A program made the position numbers and the translations under genes. Of a stretch of DNA of 64,000 nucleotides, positions 9,405-17,645 are shown in pieces. Source of the DNA: UBA3210 sp963653535 (GTDB lineage: Bacteria; Bacillota_I; Bacilli_A; RFN20; CAG-449); contig CAVJWU010000001.1 of assembly GCA_963653535.1 (NCBI GenBank), positions 58,783 to 122,782 on the forward strand, in the 5' to 3' direction. Under the pieces are notes generated by a model. That model made no database searches, was not told the DNA's origin, and saw nothing but the letters and a program-made list of their open reading frames with translations. The first letter of the stretch is position 1; each line of letters opens with the position of its first letter.

Positions 9405-10568
9405 ATGACAAAACAAAAAATATTATTTACATCTGAATCGGTTTCTGAAGGCCACCCAGATAAATTATGTGATCAAATTTCTGATGCAATTCTTGATGCT
9501 TGCTTAAAAGAAGATCCTTCTTCTCACGTTGCTTGCGAATGTTTTACAACTACTAATTTATTAGTTATCGGAGGAGAAATTACAACTTCTTCTCATGTTG
9601 ATTATGAAAAAATCGCTCGTGATGTGATGGTTAAGATTGGTTATACTTCTAATGATTTAGGTATCGATGGAAGAAATTGTGAAATTATTAATCGTATTAA
9701 GAAACAATCTCCAGATATCAATATGGGTGTAGTAAGAGAAAAAGAAGAAGACCAAGGTGCTGGTGACCAAGGTATTATGTTTGGTTATGCATGTGATGAA
9801 ACAGAAAATTATATGCCTCTTGCCATCGTTATCGCTCATAAGTTAGTTCGTTATGCATCTAATTTAAGACATCAAGGTGAATTTAAAGGTGCACGTCCTG
9901 ATATGAAGTCACAAGTTACGATTGACTATACTTCAGGTAGTCCAAAAATCGATACAGTTTTAATGTCTATTCAACATGATCCAGATGTTAATATGGATGA
10001 ATTTAAACAATTTGTCACTGAAAAGATTATGAAGGTTGTTATTAAATCATTTGGATTTAATGATGATTTCAAAGTATTAATTAATCCTACAGGTCGTTTC
10101 GTTATCGGCGGACCTGATGGAGATACTGGTTTAACTGGTAGAAAGATTATTGTCGATACTTATGGTGGTGTTGGTCGTCACGGTGGAGGAGCTTTCTCAG
10201 GTAAAGATCCTTCTAAAGTTGATAGATCTGCTGCTTATGCAGCTAGATATGTCGCGAAGAACTTATGCGCGGCTGGAGTAGCTAAAAAAGTCGAAGTTCA
10301 ATTATCTTATGCAATTGGTGAATCTCATCCAGTTTCGATTGCAGTAGAAACATTTAATACTGAAACTATTTCAAAAGAAAAGATTCTTGAAATTGTTAAT
10401 AGTCTATTCGATTTAAGACCAAATTCAATTATCAAGAAATTCTCTTTAACAAAACCTTCTTTCAAATATCAAGATCTTGCAACTTATGGCCATTTTGGTA
10501 GACCAGATGTTGATTGTCCTTGGGAATATTTAGATAAAGTAGACCAAATAAAAGAATTAATGAAATAA
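9405..10568 (+). CDS. metK: S-adenosylmethionine synthetase
   Basis: Makes S-adenosylmethionine from methionine and ATP. Family motifs are clear: GHPDKLCDQISDAILD at the N-terminus, GAGDQGIMFGYA (methionine/ATP binding), GGPDGDTGLTGRK, and the glycine-rich GGGAFSGKDPSKVDRS. The frame is open back to 9312, but the family N-terminus and the ribosome binding site GAAGGGAT place the start at the ATG at 9405, giving 387 residues, close to the usual length. It lies downstream of an S-box-like riboswitch with pduL and a TSCPD gene in between. A terminator (10573-10597) follows. Confidence 0.95.
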   Translation: MTKQKILFTSESVSEGHPDKLCDQISDAILDACLKEDPSSHVACECFTTTNLLVIGGEITTSSHVDYEKIARDVMVKIGYTSNDLGIDGRNCEIINRIKKQSPDINMGVVREKEEDQGAGDQGIMFGYACDETENYMPLAIVIAHKLVRYASNLRHQGEFKGARPDMKSQVTIDYTSGSPKIDTVLMSIQHDPDVNMDEFKQFVTEKIMKVVIKSFGFNDDFKVLINPTGRFVIGGPDGDTGLTGRKIIVDTYGGVGRHGGGAFSGKDPSKVDRSAAYAARYVAKNLCAAGVAKKVEVQLSYAIGESHPVSIAVETFNTETISKEKILEIVNSLFDLRPNSIIKKFSLTKPSFKYQDLATYGHFGRPDVDCPWEYLDKVDQIKELMK

Positions 10569-10572
10569 TATT

Positions 10573-10600
10573 GAGCCAATCTGTTGATTGGCTTTTTAAA
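10573..10600 (+). terminator. Intrinsic terminator after metK
   Basis: GAGCCAATC-tgtt-GATTGGCTTTTT hairpin with T-run. It lies directly before the cysE ribosome binding site (AAAGGAG), so cysE may be partly dependent on read-through. Confidence 0.8.
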
Positions 10601-10611
10601 AGGAGAAAAAC

Positions 10612-11370
10612 ATGAAATTAGAACCTATCAGTTATTCAAAAGTACCTAATAAGGCAATATTATCTAGTTTTATTGATGATATTAAAGATTATCTTTTTCC
10701 TAATTATTTTTCTCAAGTTGATGATTTAGAAGCTAAATTAGAAGATAGTAAAAGATTATTTCTTCTAGCAGTTTCTCAAGATGAAGCTAAAAAAGATAAA
10801 TTCTTTTCTTTATTAGATGAAGTGAAAGAAAAATTACTAAAAGACTTAGAATTCTTTTATGAATCTGATCCAGCTAGTAAATCTTATGAAGAGATAGTGG
10901 TGACTTATCCGGGTTTTTACGCGATTATGGTATATCGAATCGCTCATTTATTAGTGCAACTCGATATTCCTTTAATTCCTCGCTTTATTTCTGAAGTTGC
11001 TCATTCTCGCACAGGAATCGATATTCATCCTGGCGCGACAATCGACGAATATTTCTTTATTGATCATGGGACTGGAATTGTTATTGGTGAAACGACAATT
11101 ATTGGTCACCATGTCAAGATGTATCAAGGAGTTACTTTAGGAGCGTTATCATTAGGACGTGGTAGAGCACTTAAAAATGATAAAAGACATCCTACTATCG
11201 GTAATTACGTTACTCTATATGCTGGAGCGAACGTTTTAGGAGGAGAAACTATTATTGGTGATAATGTCACAATTGGATCATGTGTTTTCTTAACAAAATC
11301 AATTCAAGATAATACGATTGTAGTTTGTTCAGATCCTAAACTTATTATCAAAGATAAAACAAATATTTAA
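10612..11370 (+). CDS. cysE: Serine O-acetyltransferase
   Basis: A 252-residue enzyme for the first step of cysteine synthesis (serine plus acetyl-CoA to O-acetylserine). The N-terminal helical part (about 1-110) is followed by left-handed beta-helix hexapeptide repeats (IDIHPGATID, IVIGETTIIGHHVKMYQG, ANVLGGETIIGDNVTIG). The active-site Asp/His motif DIHPG and the HGTGIVIG loop are present. Its position next to metK groups sulfur amino-acid functions. The N-terminal domain places it nearer to the longer anaerobe-type (EpsC/SATase-like) proteins than to plain E. coli CysE. Confidence 0.9.
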   Translation: MKLEPISYSKVPNKAILSSFIDDIKDYLFPNYFSQVDDLEAKLEDSKRLFLLAVSQDEAKKDKFFSLLDEVKEKLLKDLEFFYESDPASKSYEEIVVTYPGFYAIMVYRIAHLLVQLDIPLIPRFISEVAHSRTGIDIHPGATIDEYFFIDHGTGIVIGETTIIGHHVKMYQGVTLGALSLGRGRALKNDKRHPTIGNYVTLYAGANVLGGETIIGDNVTIGSCVFLTKSIQDNTIVVCSDPKLIIKDKTNI

Positions 11371-11398
11371 TAAGAACCTTCAGGGTTCTTTTTCTTTA
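11371..11398 (+). terminator. Intrinsic terminator after cysE
   Basis: AGAACC-ttca-GGGTTCT followed by TTTTCTTT directly after the stop codon. Confidence 0.8.
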
Positions 11399-11554
11399 CA
11401 AATTTACATATATTAAGGCTATAATAGATAAATATTTTAAAATATATAGAAAATAGTCGATTTTTTTGAATTTATATTTTGATATTCATAAAATTTTCTT
11501 ATTTTTCTCTTAAATAGTTAAAAAAAGGTAAATTTTAACTTTGGGGTATTTTCA

Positions 11555-11577
11555 TATTAGCGCTTTCATTGTATAAT
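11555..11577 (+). promoter_or_regulatory. hpf promoter -10 box with adjacent cre-like element
   Basis: TATAAT at 11572-11577 lies 56 bases before hpf. TATTAGCGCTTTCA at 11555-11568 matches 12 of 14 positions of the CcpA cre consensus TGWAANCGNTNWCA. No convincing -35 box is seen. Carbon or growth-phase control of hpf is plausible but unproven. The region 11400-11550 is otherwise featureless. Confidence 0.4.
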
Positions 11578-11633
11578 ATAGATGTAGTTAGAGATAACTA
11601 TAGAAAATCACATTTTGTGACGGAGGTACTTAT

Positions 11634-12170
11634 ATGAAATGCCAAATTGTTGGTAAGAATATTGTCGTTACAGATTCAATTCGTAATGCAATAGAAGAAA
11701 AATTACATCGTATGGATAAATACTTTGTAATTAATGATGATGTTGTTGCAAAGGTACTAGTAAGAACTTATAAAACATCGCAAAAGGTAGAAATTACCAT
11801 TAACACAAAGATGATGGATTTCCGTGTCGAAGTTAAACATGATGACCTATATGCCGCAATTGATATTGCTATTGATAAATTAGAAGGTCAAATGAGAAAA
11901 CTTAAAACTAAGTTAGATCGTAGACATAAATTAAGCTTAGGTGAATCTATTGCATTCGAAAACTTTGTTCAAGAAGAAGATGATGGCAATGATGAAATGG
12001 TTAGAGTAAAGGAAATTTACTTAAAAGCTATGGATTTAAACGAAGCTATTACAAGAATGGAATCTTTAGGACATAACTTCTTCTTATTCAAAGATGAAGA
12101 AGATGACTGTGTATCAGTTGTTTATAAGAGAGAAGATGGAGGATATGGTGTCCTTCAAGGAAAAGAATAG
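11634..12170 (+). CDS. hpf: Ribosome hibernation promoting factor, long form
   Basis: A 178-residue long-form HPF (YvyD type). It binds the 30S decoding site in stationary phase and dimerises ribosomes into 100S particles. The S30AE/RaiA domain covers about residues 1-100 (KCQIVGKNIVVTDSIRNAIE, then a basic helix KLEGQMRKLKTKLDRR). An acidic linker follows, then the C-terminal dimerisation domain (VRVKEIYLKAMDLNEAI to YGVLQGKE). Strong ribosome binding site GGAGG. Monocistronic, with its own terminator. Confidence 0.95.
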   Translation: MKCQIVGKNIVVTDSIRNAIEEKLHRMDKYFVINDDVVAKVLVRTYKTSQKVEITINTKMMDFRVEVKHDDLYAAIDIAIDKLEGQMRKLKTKLDRRHKLSLGESIAFENFVQEEDDGNDEMVRVKEIYLKAMDLNEAITRMESLGHNFFLFKDEEDDCVSVVYKREDGGYGVLQGKE

Positions 12171-12187
12171 ATTTTTGTTTCCTTTCT

Positions 12188-12218
12188 GAGTAGTTCTATC
12201 TTAGAACTACTCTTTTTT
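12188..12218 (+). terminator. Intrinsic terminator after hpf
   Basis: Perfect 11-bp stem GAGTAGTTCTA / TAGAACTACTC with a TCT loop and a T6 tail. Confidence 0.9.
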
Positions 12219-12305
12219 CCTATTTTATTACTTTAAATAAGAAATAATAATAAAAATAAATAGATTATTGATCTACTAAAATGTATAATTATTGAGGTGA
12301 TGTGA

Positions 12306-13151
12306 ATGATTAAAGTTATCGCAACCGATTTAGATGGAACATTATTCTATCCAAAGCGCAAGTTACATTTAATTTCTAAGAAAAACAAGCAATTCCTCCA
12401 GAATGCTTTAGAATCTGGAAAAGAAATAATTCTCGTAACAGGAAGAAATTATCGTATCGCTACTAAAGTTGAAGAATGTCTTGAAAGAAAGAATCAATTA
12501 TCAATTGTCGGATGTAATGGAGCCTTTATGATTCATAAAGGTGAATTAGTTGAAGAAACTCCAATGGATAATGAAAAAGCTTTTGAACTTTACGAAAAAT
12601 TATCTGAACTTAAGATTGTCAAGGTTTGGATGATTTTTGGTAGTGACAAAGTGATGTATGTCGATTCAAGTAATGTCGGACCATTTGTTCGCGCATGTGG
12701 CTATCTTGGTTTTAATCTTCAAGGCGCGTATTATGAACCATTTGTTATTAGTAAATCGAAGACAGAAGAATTTATTAAGAATCCTTCTAATAAGATTTAT
12801 AAGATGATGCCATGGTTTGGAACGGGTAAAAAAGGTGTCGAGAAAGCACGTCTATTTACTGAAAAATGGAATTCAGAACATCAAGAAAATACATTTACAT
12901 TTTCTTGGTCAACTAACGCAATTGAAATAACTGATGGTAAAGTTACTAAAGCTGTTTCATTAGTAAAGTTAATTGAAAAACTAGGTTATACTCGTGATGA
13001 AGTCGCAGTTGTTGGCGATTCAGGTAACGACGTATCAATGTTTAAAGAATTCCCTAATTCATTTTGTATGGCCCATGCACCAAGCCAAGTTCGCGTAGAA
13101 GCAAAGACGATAATCAAATCATTTGACGATTTAAAGAATTATATTAAGTAA
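12306..13151 (+). CDS. HAD-superfamily Cof-type sugar-phosphate phosphatase
   Basis: A 281-residue Cof/YidA-type HAD hydrolase. Motif I is DLDGTLF at residues 8-14 with the nucleophile and acid/base aspartates. Motif II is LVTGRN, the conserved Lys lies in TDGKVTKA, and motif IV is GDSGNDVSMF. Between motifs II and III lies the alpha/beta type C2 cap. The family dephosphorylates sugar phosphates, flavin nucleotides and similar metabolites; the actual substrate cannot be inferred. It is 9 bases upstream of the next gene and probably shares its transcript. Confidence 0.85.
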   Translation: MIKVIATDLDGTLFYPKRKLHLISKKNKQFLQNALESGKEIILVTGRNYRIATKVEECLERKNQLSIVGCNGAFMIHKGELVEETPMDNEKAFELYEKLSELKIVKVWMIFGSDKVMYVDSSNVGPFVRACGYLGFNLQGAYYEPFVISKSKTEEFIKNPSNKIYKMMPWFGTGKKGVEKARLFTEKWNSEHQENTFTFSWSTNAIEITDGKVTKAVSLVKLIEKLGYTRDEVAVVGDSGNDVSMFKEFPNSFCMAHAPSQVRVEAKTIIKSFDDLKNYIK

Positions 13152-13160
13152 GGAGTATTT

Positions 13161-14024
13161 ATGAATCAAAAAACACATTTTACATTAAGTTTCTATCATT
13201 TAAACTTATCAGTCAGAGATACATTAGAATATGTACAAAATAGAAAGTCATACCCAAAGAGTATGTACGAAGCTAAAAAGAATACATTCTTATTAGCTTT
13301 CAAAGAAAATTCTCCATTCAATGGTTTCTGTGACCACAATGGTAAAGATGGTGAATTAGTAAGAAGCCAATTAAAAGAAATGTATGATACTTGTTATGGA
13401 GATGATCAAACATTCGTTTCAATTGAAGGTGAAGAAGTAAAACCAGATCATTCATTAAATTTAAAGGTTTTAGATTATATTTTACCTTTAAGACAATCAT
13501 TATCTAATATCATTAAAGCTTATTTAAATAACCAAAAACAAGAAGGTACATTAGAAGCAGGTGTTGAAGAATTAGTTCAAATCGATGATGATTTCTACAG
13601 AATTATTTGTTCAATGATTCTCGCAGATTTATTATTCAATGTTCACTTTGTTGAATTCAATAAAGCAATGCAAGAAACTGAAGGTAAAGAATCACCTCAA
13701 TCAAATTTCTGTGTTAATGATATTAAGAAAGTTATTGGCATGTTCAATTTCGTTAAACAAAATGCTCGTCCTGATTTTGCTCAATTCCAAGAATGCGCAA
13801 AACAAATGGAATTTGGTATCGATTTAATTTCTGCTCGTCAACCAGTTCCAGAAGGTTCTTCATTCCGTGCAGAATTCGATAAGATTCTTCAAGGATGGTT
13901 CGCTCAAGTTGCTCGTTTAGAACCAATTTGGAGAGAAAAACACCAATTTATCTGGGGACAATTAGTTGAATTTGAAAGAAATATGCAAGCTCAACTAGCT
14001 AAAGCTAACGAAGAAAATAAATAA
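13161..14024 (+). CDS. Conserved-looking cytosolic protein of unknown function
   Basis: A 287-residue soluble protein with ribosome binding site AAGGAG six bases before the ATG. I do not recognise a domain. It has no signal peptide or membrane segment and is mainly helical in character, with a long central helical region (about 95-210) and aromatic-rich patches (GWFAQVARLEPIWREKHQFIWGQ) near the C-terminus. It uses better-than-average codons (GAA, AAA, CCA, CGT), suggesting reasonable expression. It follows the HAD phosphatase by 9 bases and precedes a small membrane protein, so it may belong to a three-gene unit. Confidence 0.7.
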   Translation: MNQKTHFTLSFYHLNLSVRDTLEYVQNRKSYPKSMYEAKKNTFLLAFKENSPFNGFCDHNGKDGELVRSQLKEMYDTCYGDDQTFVSIEGEEVKPDHSLNLKVLDYILPLRQSLSNIIKAYLNNQKQEGTLEAGVEELVQIDDDFYRIICSMILADLLFNVHFVEFNKAMQETEGKESPQSNFCVNDIKKVIGMFNFVKQNARPDFAQFQECAKQMEFGIDLISARQPVPEGSSFRAEFDKILQGWFAQVARLEPIWREKHQFIWGQLVEFERNMQAQLAKANEENK

Positions 14025-14076
14025 TTAGTTGTAACTTACATTAATTTATTGTATATTTATCCCGAGGTAGATTTAA

Positions 14077-14547
14077 ATGAATATCGAAAAAGTTAAAAAA
14101 GCACAAGGCAAAAAAACTAACGGCAAAAAAGTCGCAGAAGTTATTTACTTATCTATCGGTGGAGTATTCTTAACTTGGGGAGTTGTTTGTTTAGTACTCG
14201 CGTTATTAATTCAACACATTGGTACATCGACAACTTCAATGAAATTAAGTCCATTATATTTCTTAATTGAATTCCAATCTAATTTTAAAACATGGTGGGA
14301 TTCATGGTTCTTTTGGAAGACTACATCTTTCTTAAGCATGGGTATTTGGTTTACCATTATCTTTGGTGCTTATGAATTATTAATTCTTGGTATCTACGCA
14401 TACAAAAATGATGTTAATGAAAAGAAGATTAGAGCGAAGAAACTTCGTGAAAATAATGTTAAGAAGTTCTTAGAAGAACAAAAACTTAATGAAGAAAAAA
14501 TTAATGAAGCTCAACCTAATAAACAAGTAGAACAAAATGCAATTTAA
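14077..14547 (+). CDS. Small membrane protein with charged C-terminal helix
   Basis: A 156-residue protein with two clear membrane helices (about residues 24-48 and 88-112) separated by a Trp-rich loop (FKTWWDSWFFWKTTS), then a long charged, probably coiled-coil tail (KKIRAKKLRENNVKKFLEEQ). The N-terminus is basic, so the tail is likely cytoplasmic. Function unknown. Ribosome binding site CGAGGT. It ends at a bidirectional terminator. Confidence 0.7.
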   Translation: MNIEKVKKAQGKKTNGKKVAEVIYLSIGGVFLTWGVVCLVLALLIQHIGTSTTSMKLSPLYFLIEFQSNFKTWWDSWFFWKTTSFLSMGIWFTIIFGAYELLILGIYAYKNDVNEKKIRAKKLRENNVKKFLEEQKLNEEKINEAQPNKQVEQNAI

Positions 14548-14573
14548 AAAGTGAGGTTAATCCTCACTTTTTT
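14548..14573. terminator. Bidirectional terminator
   Basis: AAAGTGAGG-ttaat-CCTCACTTT, preceded by A-rich and followed by T-rich sequence; serves the + gene ending at 14547 and the minus-strand TetR gene ending at 14575. Confidence 0.85.
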
Positions 14574-14574
14574 G

Positions 14575-15132
14575 TTACTTAATTAAATTATTCAATATAT
14601 TAACTATAATATCTTCTAGTTCTTCTAATGTGACATCGAGTTTTCCTCTTAGATAATCAATTACTAAATCGATCATTCCATTTGAAGCAAAAGAAATTTG
14701 AACTTTTTTTACTTTTTCATTTTTTGATAAATTATTAATCTTTGTATCTTTAGAAAATCTCGCTAAAGATATTATTTTTAGTCGATCAAGAACTTGGATC
14801 GGATATTCATTACTTAAAACAGCACGATATAACTTTTCATGTTCTTTTAAGAAGATGAAGATAGCATTAACATAAGGATAAATTATGTCATTATGAGAAG
14901 AAGTATAACTATCCATCGTTTCATCGAGAACATCAATTAGTTCACTCGCTAAAGCAGCACATAGTTCATAAATATTATTATAATGACAATAGAATGTACT
15001 TTTAGAAATATCGGCTTTAGTACAAATATCAATGACTGTAATCTTATTAATATCGCCTTTTTCTTCCAGTAAAGAAGTAAGTGCTTCTCTAATTGCAATC
15101 TCAGTTTTTTGATAATTTCGATTTTTAACCAT
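14575..15132 (-). CDS. TetR-family transcriptional regulator
   Basis: A 185-residue regulator. The N-terminal helix-turn-helix is typical of TetR proteins (ITVIDICTKADISKSTFYCHYNNIYEL, residues about 31-57). The C-terminal ligand domain resembles the TetR_C_33/YbiH-like group (long helices, FLKEHEKLYRAVLS). It is divergent from the MMPL transporter at 15288, the common arrangement for a local repressor of an efflux or export gene. A palindrome in the shared promoter region (15177-15192) is a candidate operator. Confidence 0.85.
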   Translation of the reverse strand: MVKNRNYQKTEIAIREALTSLLEEKGDINKITVIDICTKADISKSTFYCHYNNIYELCAALASELIDVLDETMDSYTSSHNDIIYPYVNAIFIFLKEHEKLYRAVLSNEYPIQVLDRLKIISLARFSKDTKINNLSKNEKVKKVQISFASNGMIDLVIDYLRGKLDVTLEELEDIIVNILNNLIK

Positions 15133-15176
15133 ATATTAACCTTTCTTTTTGAACTAATTTTATTAAAATGTCCGAA

Positions 15177-15192
15177 TTTAGACGTTTCTAAA
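15177..15192. promoter_or_regulatory. Candidate TetR operator
   Basis: TTTAGA-CGTT-TCTAAA, a perfect 6+6 palindrome in the divergent tetR/MMPL region. A related half-site GTTTAGAAAA occurs at about 15239-15248. Binding by the adjacent TetR protein is inference. Confidence 0.5.
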
Positions 15193-15287
15193 ATAACAGT
15201 GCTTTTTTCTTATATCTAATGATAGTATACTCAATCACGTTTAGAAAATCAAATTAGTTTTCTATATGAAAAGGAGTAAAAAGATAA

Positions 15288-17645
15288 ATGAAAAAAGTAG
15301 CTAGATTTATTGTTAAATTTTCTAAAGCTATCATCATTCTCTTCATCGCCCTTATCGCTTACAGCGTTATCTCGATACCTAAAGTTAATATCGAATATTC
15401 GGTTAATTCGTACTTACCAAACTCAACTGATACTAAAAGGGCTCTAGATATCATGGATGAAGAATTTGTAACTTATGGAACTTCAACAATTATCATTCGA
15501 AATATATCTTATGAAGATGCTTCTTCATTAAGAGATGAAATTAAACTCATTCCTGGAGTAAAGGATTTACCATTTGAAAATACTAGTAAGTATTATGCTT
15601 CATCAAGTGCGTTATTTACTATTACTTATGATGGAACAGAAGATGATGCAGAATGTGTTGAAGCTTATAATAAGGTCATTTCTTTAATGAGTGGTTATGA
15701 TGCTTTAGTTTCCGCCTCTTTAGTTGATAATTATGCTTCGCAACTAAAAAGTGATATTAATAGGATTTTAGTTCTCGCGGTTGTAATTATTATCATCGTA
15801 TTATTGTTCACTTCGAATTCTTACGCGGAAGTCATTGTATTTATGATTGTCTTCGGTGTTTCGGCCTTATTGAATATGGGGACGAACTATTGGTTTGGAA
15901 CAATCTCATTTATTTCTAATTCTGTCTGCGTAATTCTTCAACTTGCCCTTGCTATTGACTATGCAATTATTTTAAGTCATCGATTCGCAGAAGAAAAATT
16001 GACCGCGCCAAATTCGGAAGAAGCAATGGTCGAAGCTTTATCAAAAGCGATTGTGGAAATTTCTTCTTCATCTCTTACAACTATTTCTGGTTTATTAGCT
16101 TTATGTTGTATGAGTTTAAAATTAGGCCAAGACTTAGGATTAGTTCTTGCAAAAAGTATTATCTGTTCAATGTTTACAGTTTTCTTACTAATGCCTTCAC
16201 TTATGTTAATGTTTTCTAAGATGATTGATAAATCATCTCATAAATCATTTGTTCCTAACATCAGTATCTTAGGTAAAGGTGTTATTAAATTAAGATATGT
16301 GAATACTTTTGTATTTGTTGGCTTAGTTTGTGCAGGTGCATATTTCTCTAATCAAATTAATTACGTTTATTCACAAAGTTCGATTGATACTTCTTCTCCA
16401 ACTGAAGAGATGATTGCAAAACAAGAAATTAATGAAATATTTGGTAGTAAAAACCAATTCGTAGTTCTTGTTCCAAAAGGTGATTATGCGGTAGAAAGAC
16501 ATGTTGTTGATCTTCTTGATGAAGAAGAATTAATTAATGAAGTAACTGGTATTTCTAACGTAAAACTAACATCTAATGGTATATCACATTATTTAATTGA
16601 TGAACTTAATTATATCGATTTTGCTGATTTCCTCGGAGTCGATCAATCAATCTCAAAATCAATTTATTATTCATATGCTTTCTTAAGTAAAGATGAGACA
16701 AATGATAGTATTGAAGAAGTTGCTGTATTTCAAGCAAATCCAGATAAATATACAATGTCAATTTTAGATTTATGTGATTGTGCATTTAAATATGATGACT
16801 TCATCGAAGCTTATCTTTCTGATGAACAAGAAACATTAGATAATTATTATGATATTAAAGATCAAATTACTGATGCGGAAGATCAATTAATTGGAACTAA
16901 TTATACACGTATTGTTTGTAATATTACTTCGGAAGTAGAAGCTAAAGAAACTTTCGCGCTTATTGAAAGACTCGAAAAATCAGTTAAAGGTTATAATTCA
17001 GGATGTATTTTTGCTGGAGATAGTATGGCAAGTTATGATTTAAATGCATCTTTCTCAACAGATAACTTATTAATATCATTATTAACAATTGGCTTTGTTT
17101 ATATAATCTTAGTCTTTACCTTTAAAAACTGGGCCTTACCTATTTTACTTGTCGCAGTTATTCAAGGCGCAATCTTTATTAACTTCTCTATCCCTTATCT
17201 ATCAGGAAATAACCTTTATTTCTTCGTTTATTTAATTGTTTCTTCCATTCAAATGGGTGCGACAATTGACTATGCGATTGTTATTACTAATAGATATCAA
17301 GAATTAGAAACAAGAATGAGTAAGAAAGATGCTCTTATTGCTTCACTAAATGAATCATTCCCAACAATTATTACATCCGGAACAATCTTAGTTTCCGCGG
17401 CATATTTAATTAATTTCTTAGTAAGTGATCCTCTTATTTCTACTTTAGGATTAAGCTTAGGAAGAGGAACATTAATTTCTATTGCTTCAGTTTTAATTGT
17501 TTTACCTTGTTTATTATATTTCTTCTATAAAGGCTTATCTAAAGCAAAAATTCCAGAAATAAATACGAAAAAATTAATTTCAAATATAAAGGAGAAAATG
17601 AAAGATGAAAATATCAAAAATACTGACTCTTCTTGCACTAAGTAG
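15288..17645 (+). CDS. MMPL/RND-family transporter
   Basis: A 785-residue RND-superfamily membrane protein with two repeats, each made of one membrane helix, a large extracytoplasmic loop and five further helices. Helices are visible near residues 10-30, 160-300, 330-350 and 580-750. Characteristic GxxxDYA segments occur in both halves: LALAIDYAIILSHR and GATIDYAIVITNRY, whose Asp residues carry the proton relay. MMPL proteins move lipids or hydrophobic molecules, driven by the proton gradient. The 3' end overlaps the next gene by 41 bases in another frame, tying its translation to the surface protein. Probably controlled by the divergent TetR regulator. Confidence 0.9.
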   Translation: MKKVARFIVKFSKAIIILFIALIAYSVISIPKVNIEYSVNSYLPNSTDTKRALDIMDEEFVTYGTSTIIIRNISYEDASSLRDEIKLIPGVKDLPFENTSKYYASSSALFTITYDGTEDDAECVEAYNKVISLMSGYDALVSASLVDNYASQLKSDINRILVLAVVIIIIVLLFTSNSYAEVIVFMIVFGVSALLNMGTNYWFGTISFISNSVCVILQLALAIDYAIILSHRFAEEKLTAPNSEEAMVEALSKAIVEISSSSLTTISGLLALCCMSLKLGQDLGLVLAKSIICSMFTVFLLMPSLMLMFSKMIDKSSHKSFVPNISILGKGVIKLRYVNTFVFVGLVCAGAYFSNQINYVYSQSSIDTSSPTEEMIAKQEINEIFGSKNQFVVLVPKGDYAVERHVVDLLDEEELINEVTGISNVKLTSNGISHYLIDELNYIDFADFLGVDQSISKSIYYSYAFLSKDETNDSIEEVAVFQANPDKYTMSILDLCDCAFKYDDFIEAYLSDEQETLDNYYDIKDQITDAEDQLIGTNYTRIVCNITSEVEAKETFALIERLEKSVKGYNSGCIFAGDSMASYDLNASFSTDNLLISLLTIGFVYIILVFTFKNWALPILLVAVIQGAIFINFSIPYLSGNNLYFFVYLIVSSIQMGATIDYAIVITNRYQELETRMSKKDALIASLNESFPTIITSGTILVSAAYLINFLVSDPLISTLGLSLGRGTLISIASVLIVLPCLLYFFYKGLSKAKIPEINTKKLISNIKEKMKDENIKNTDSSCTK

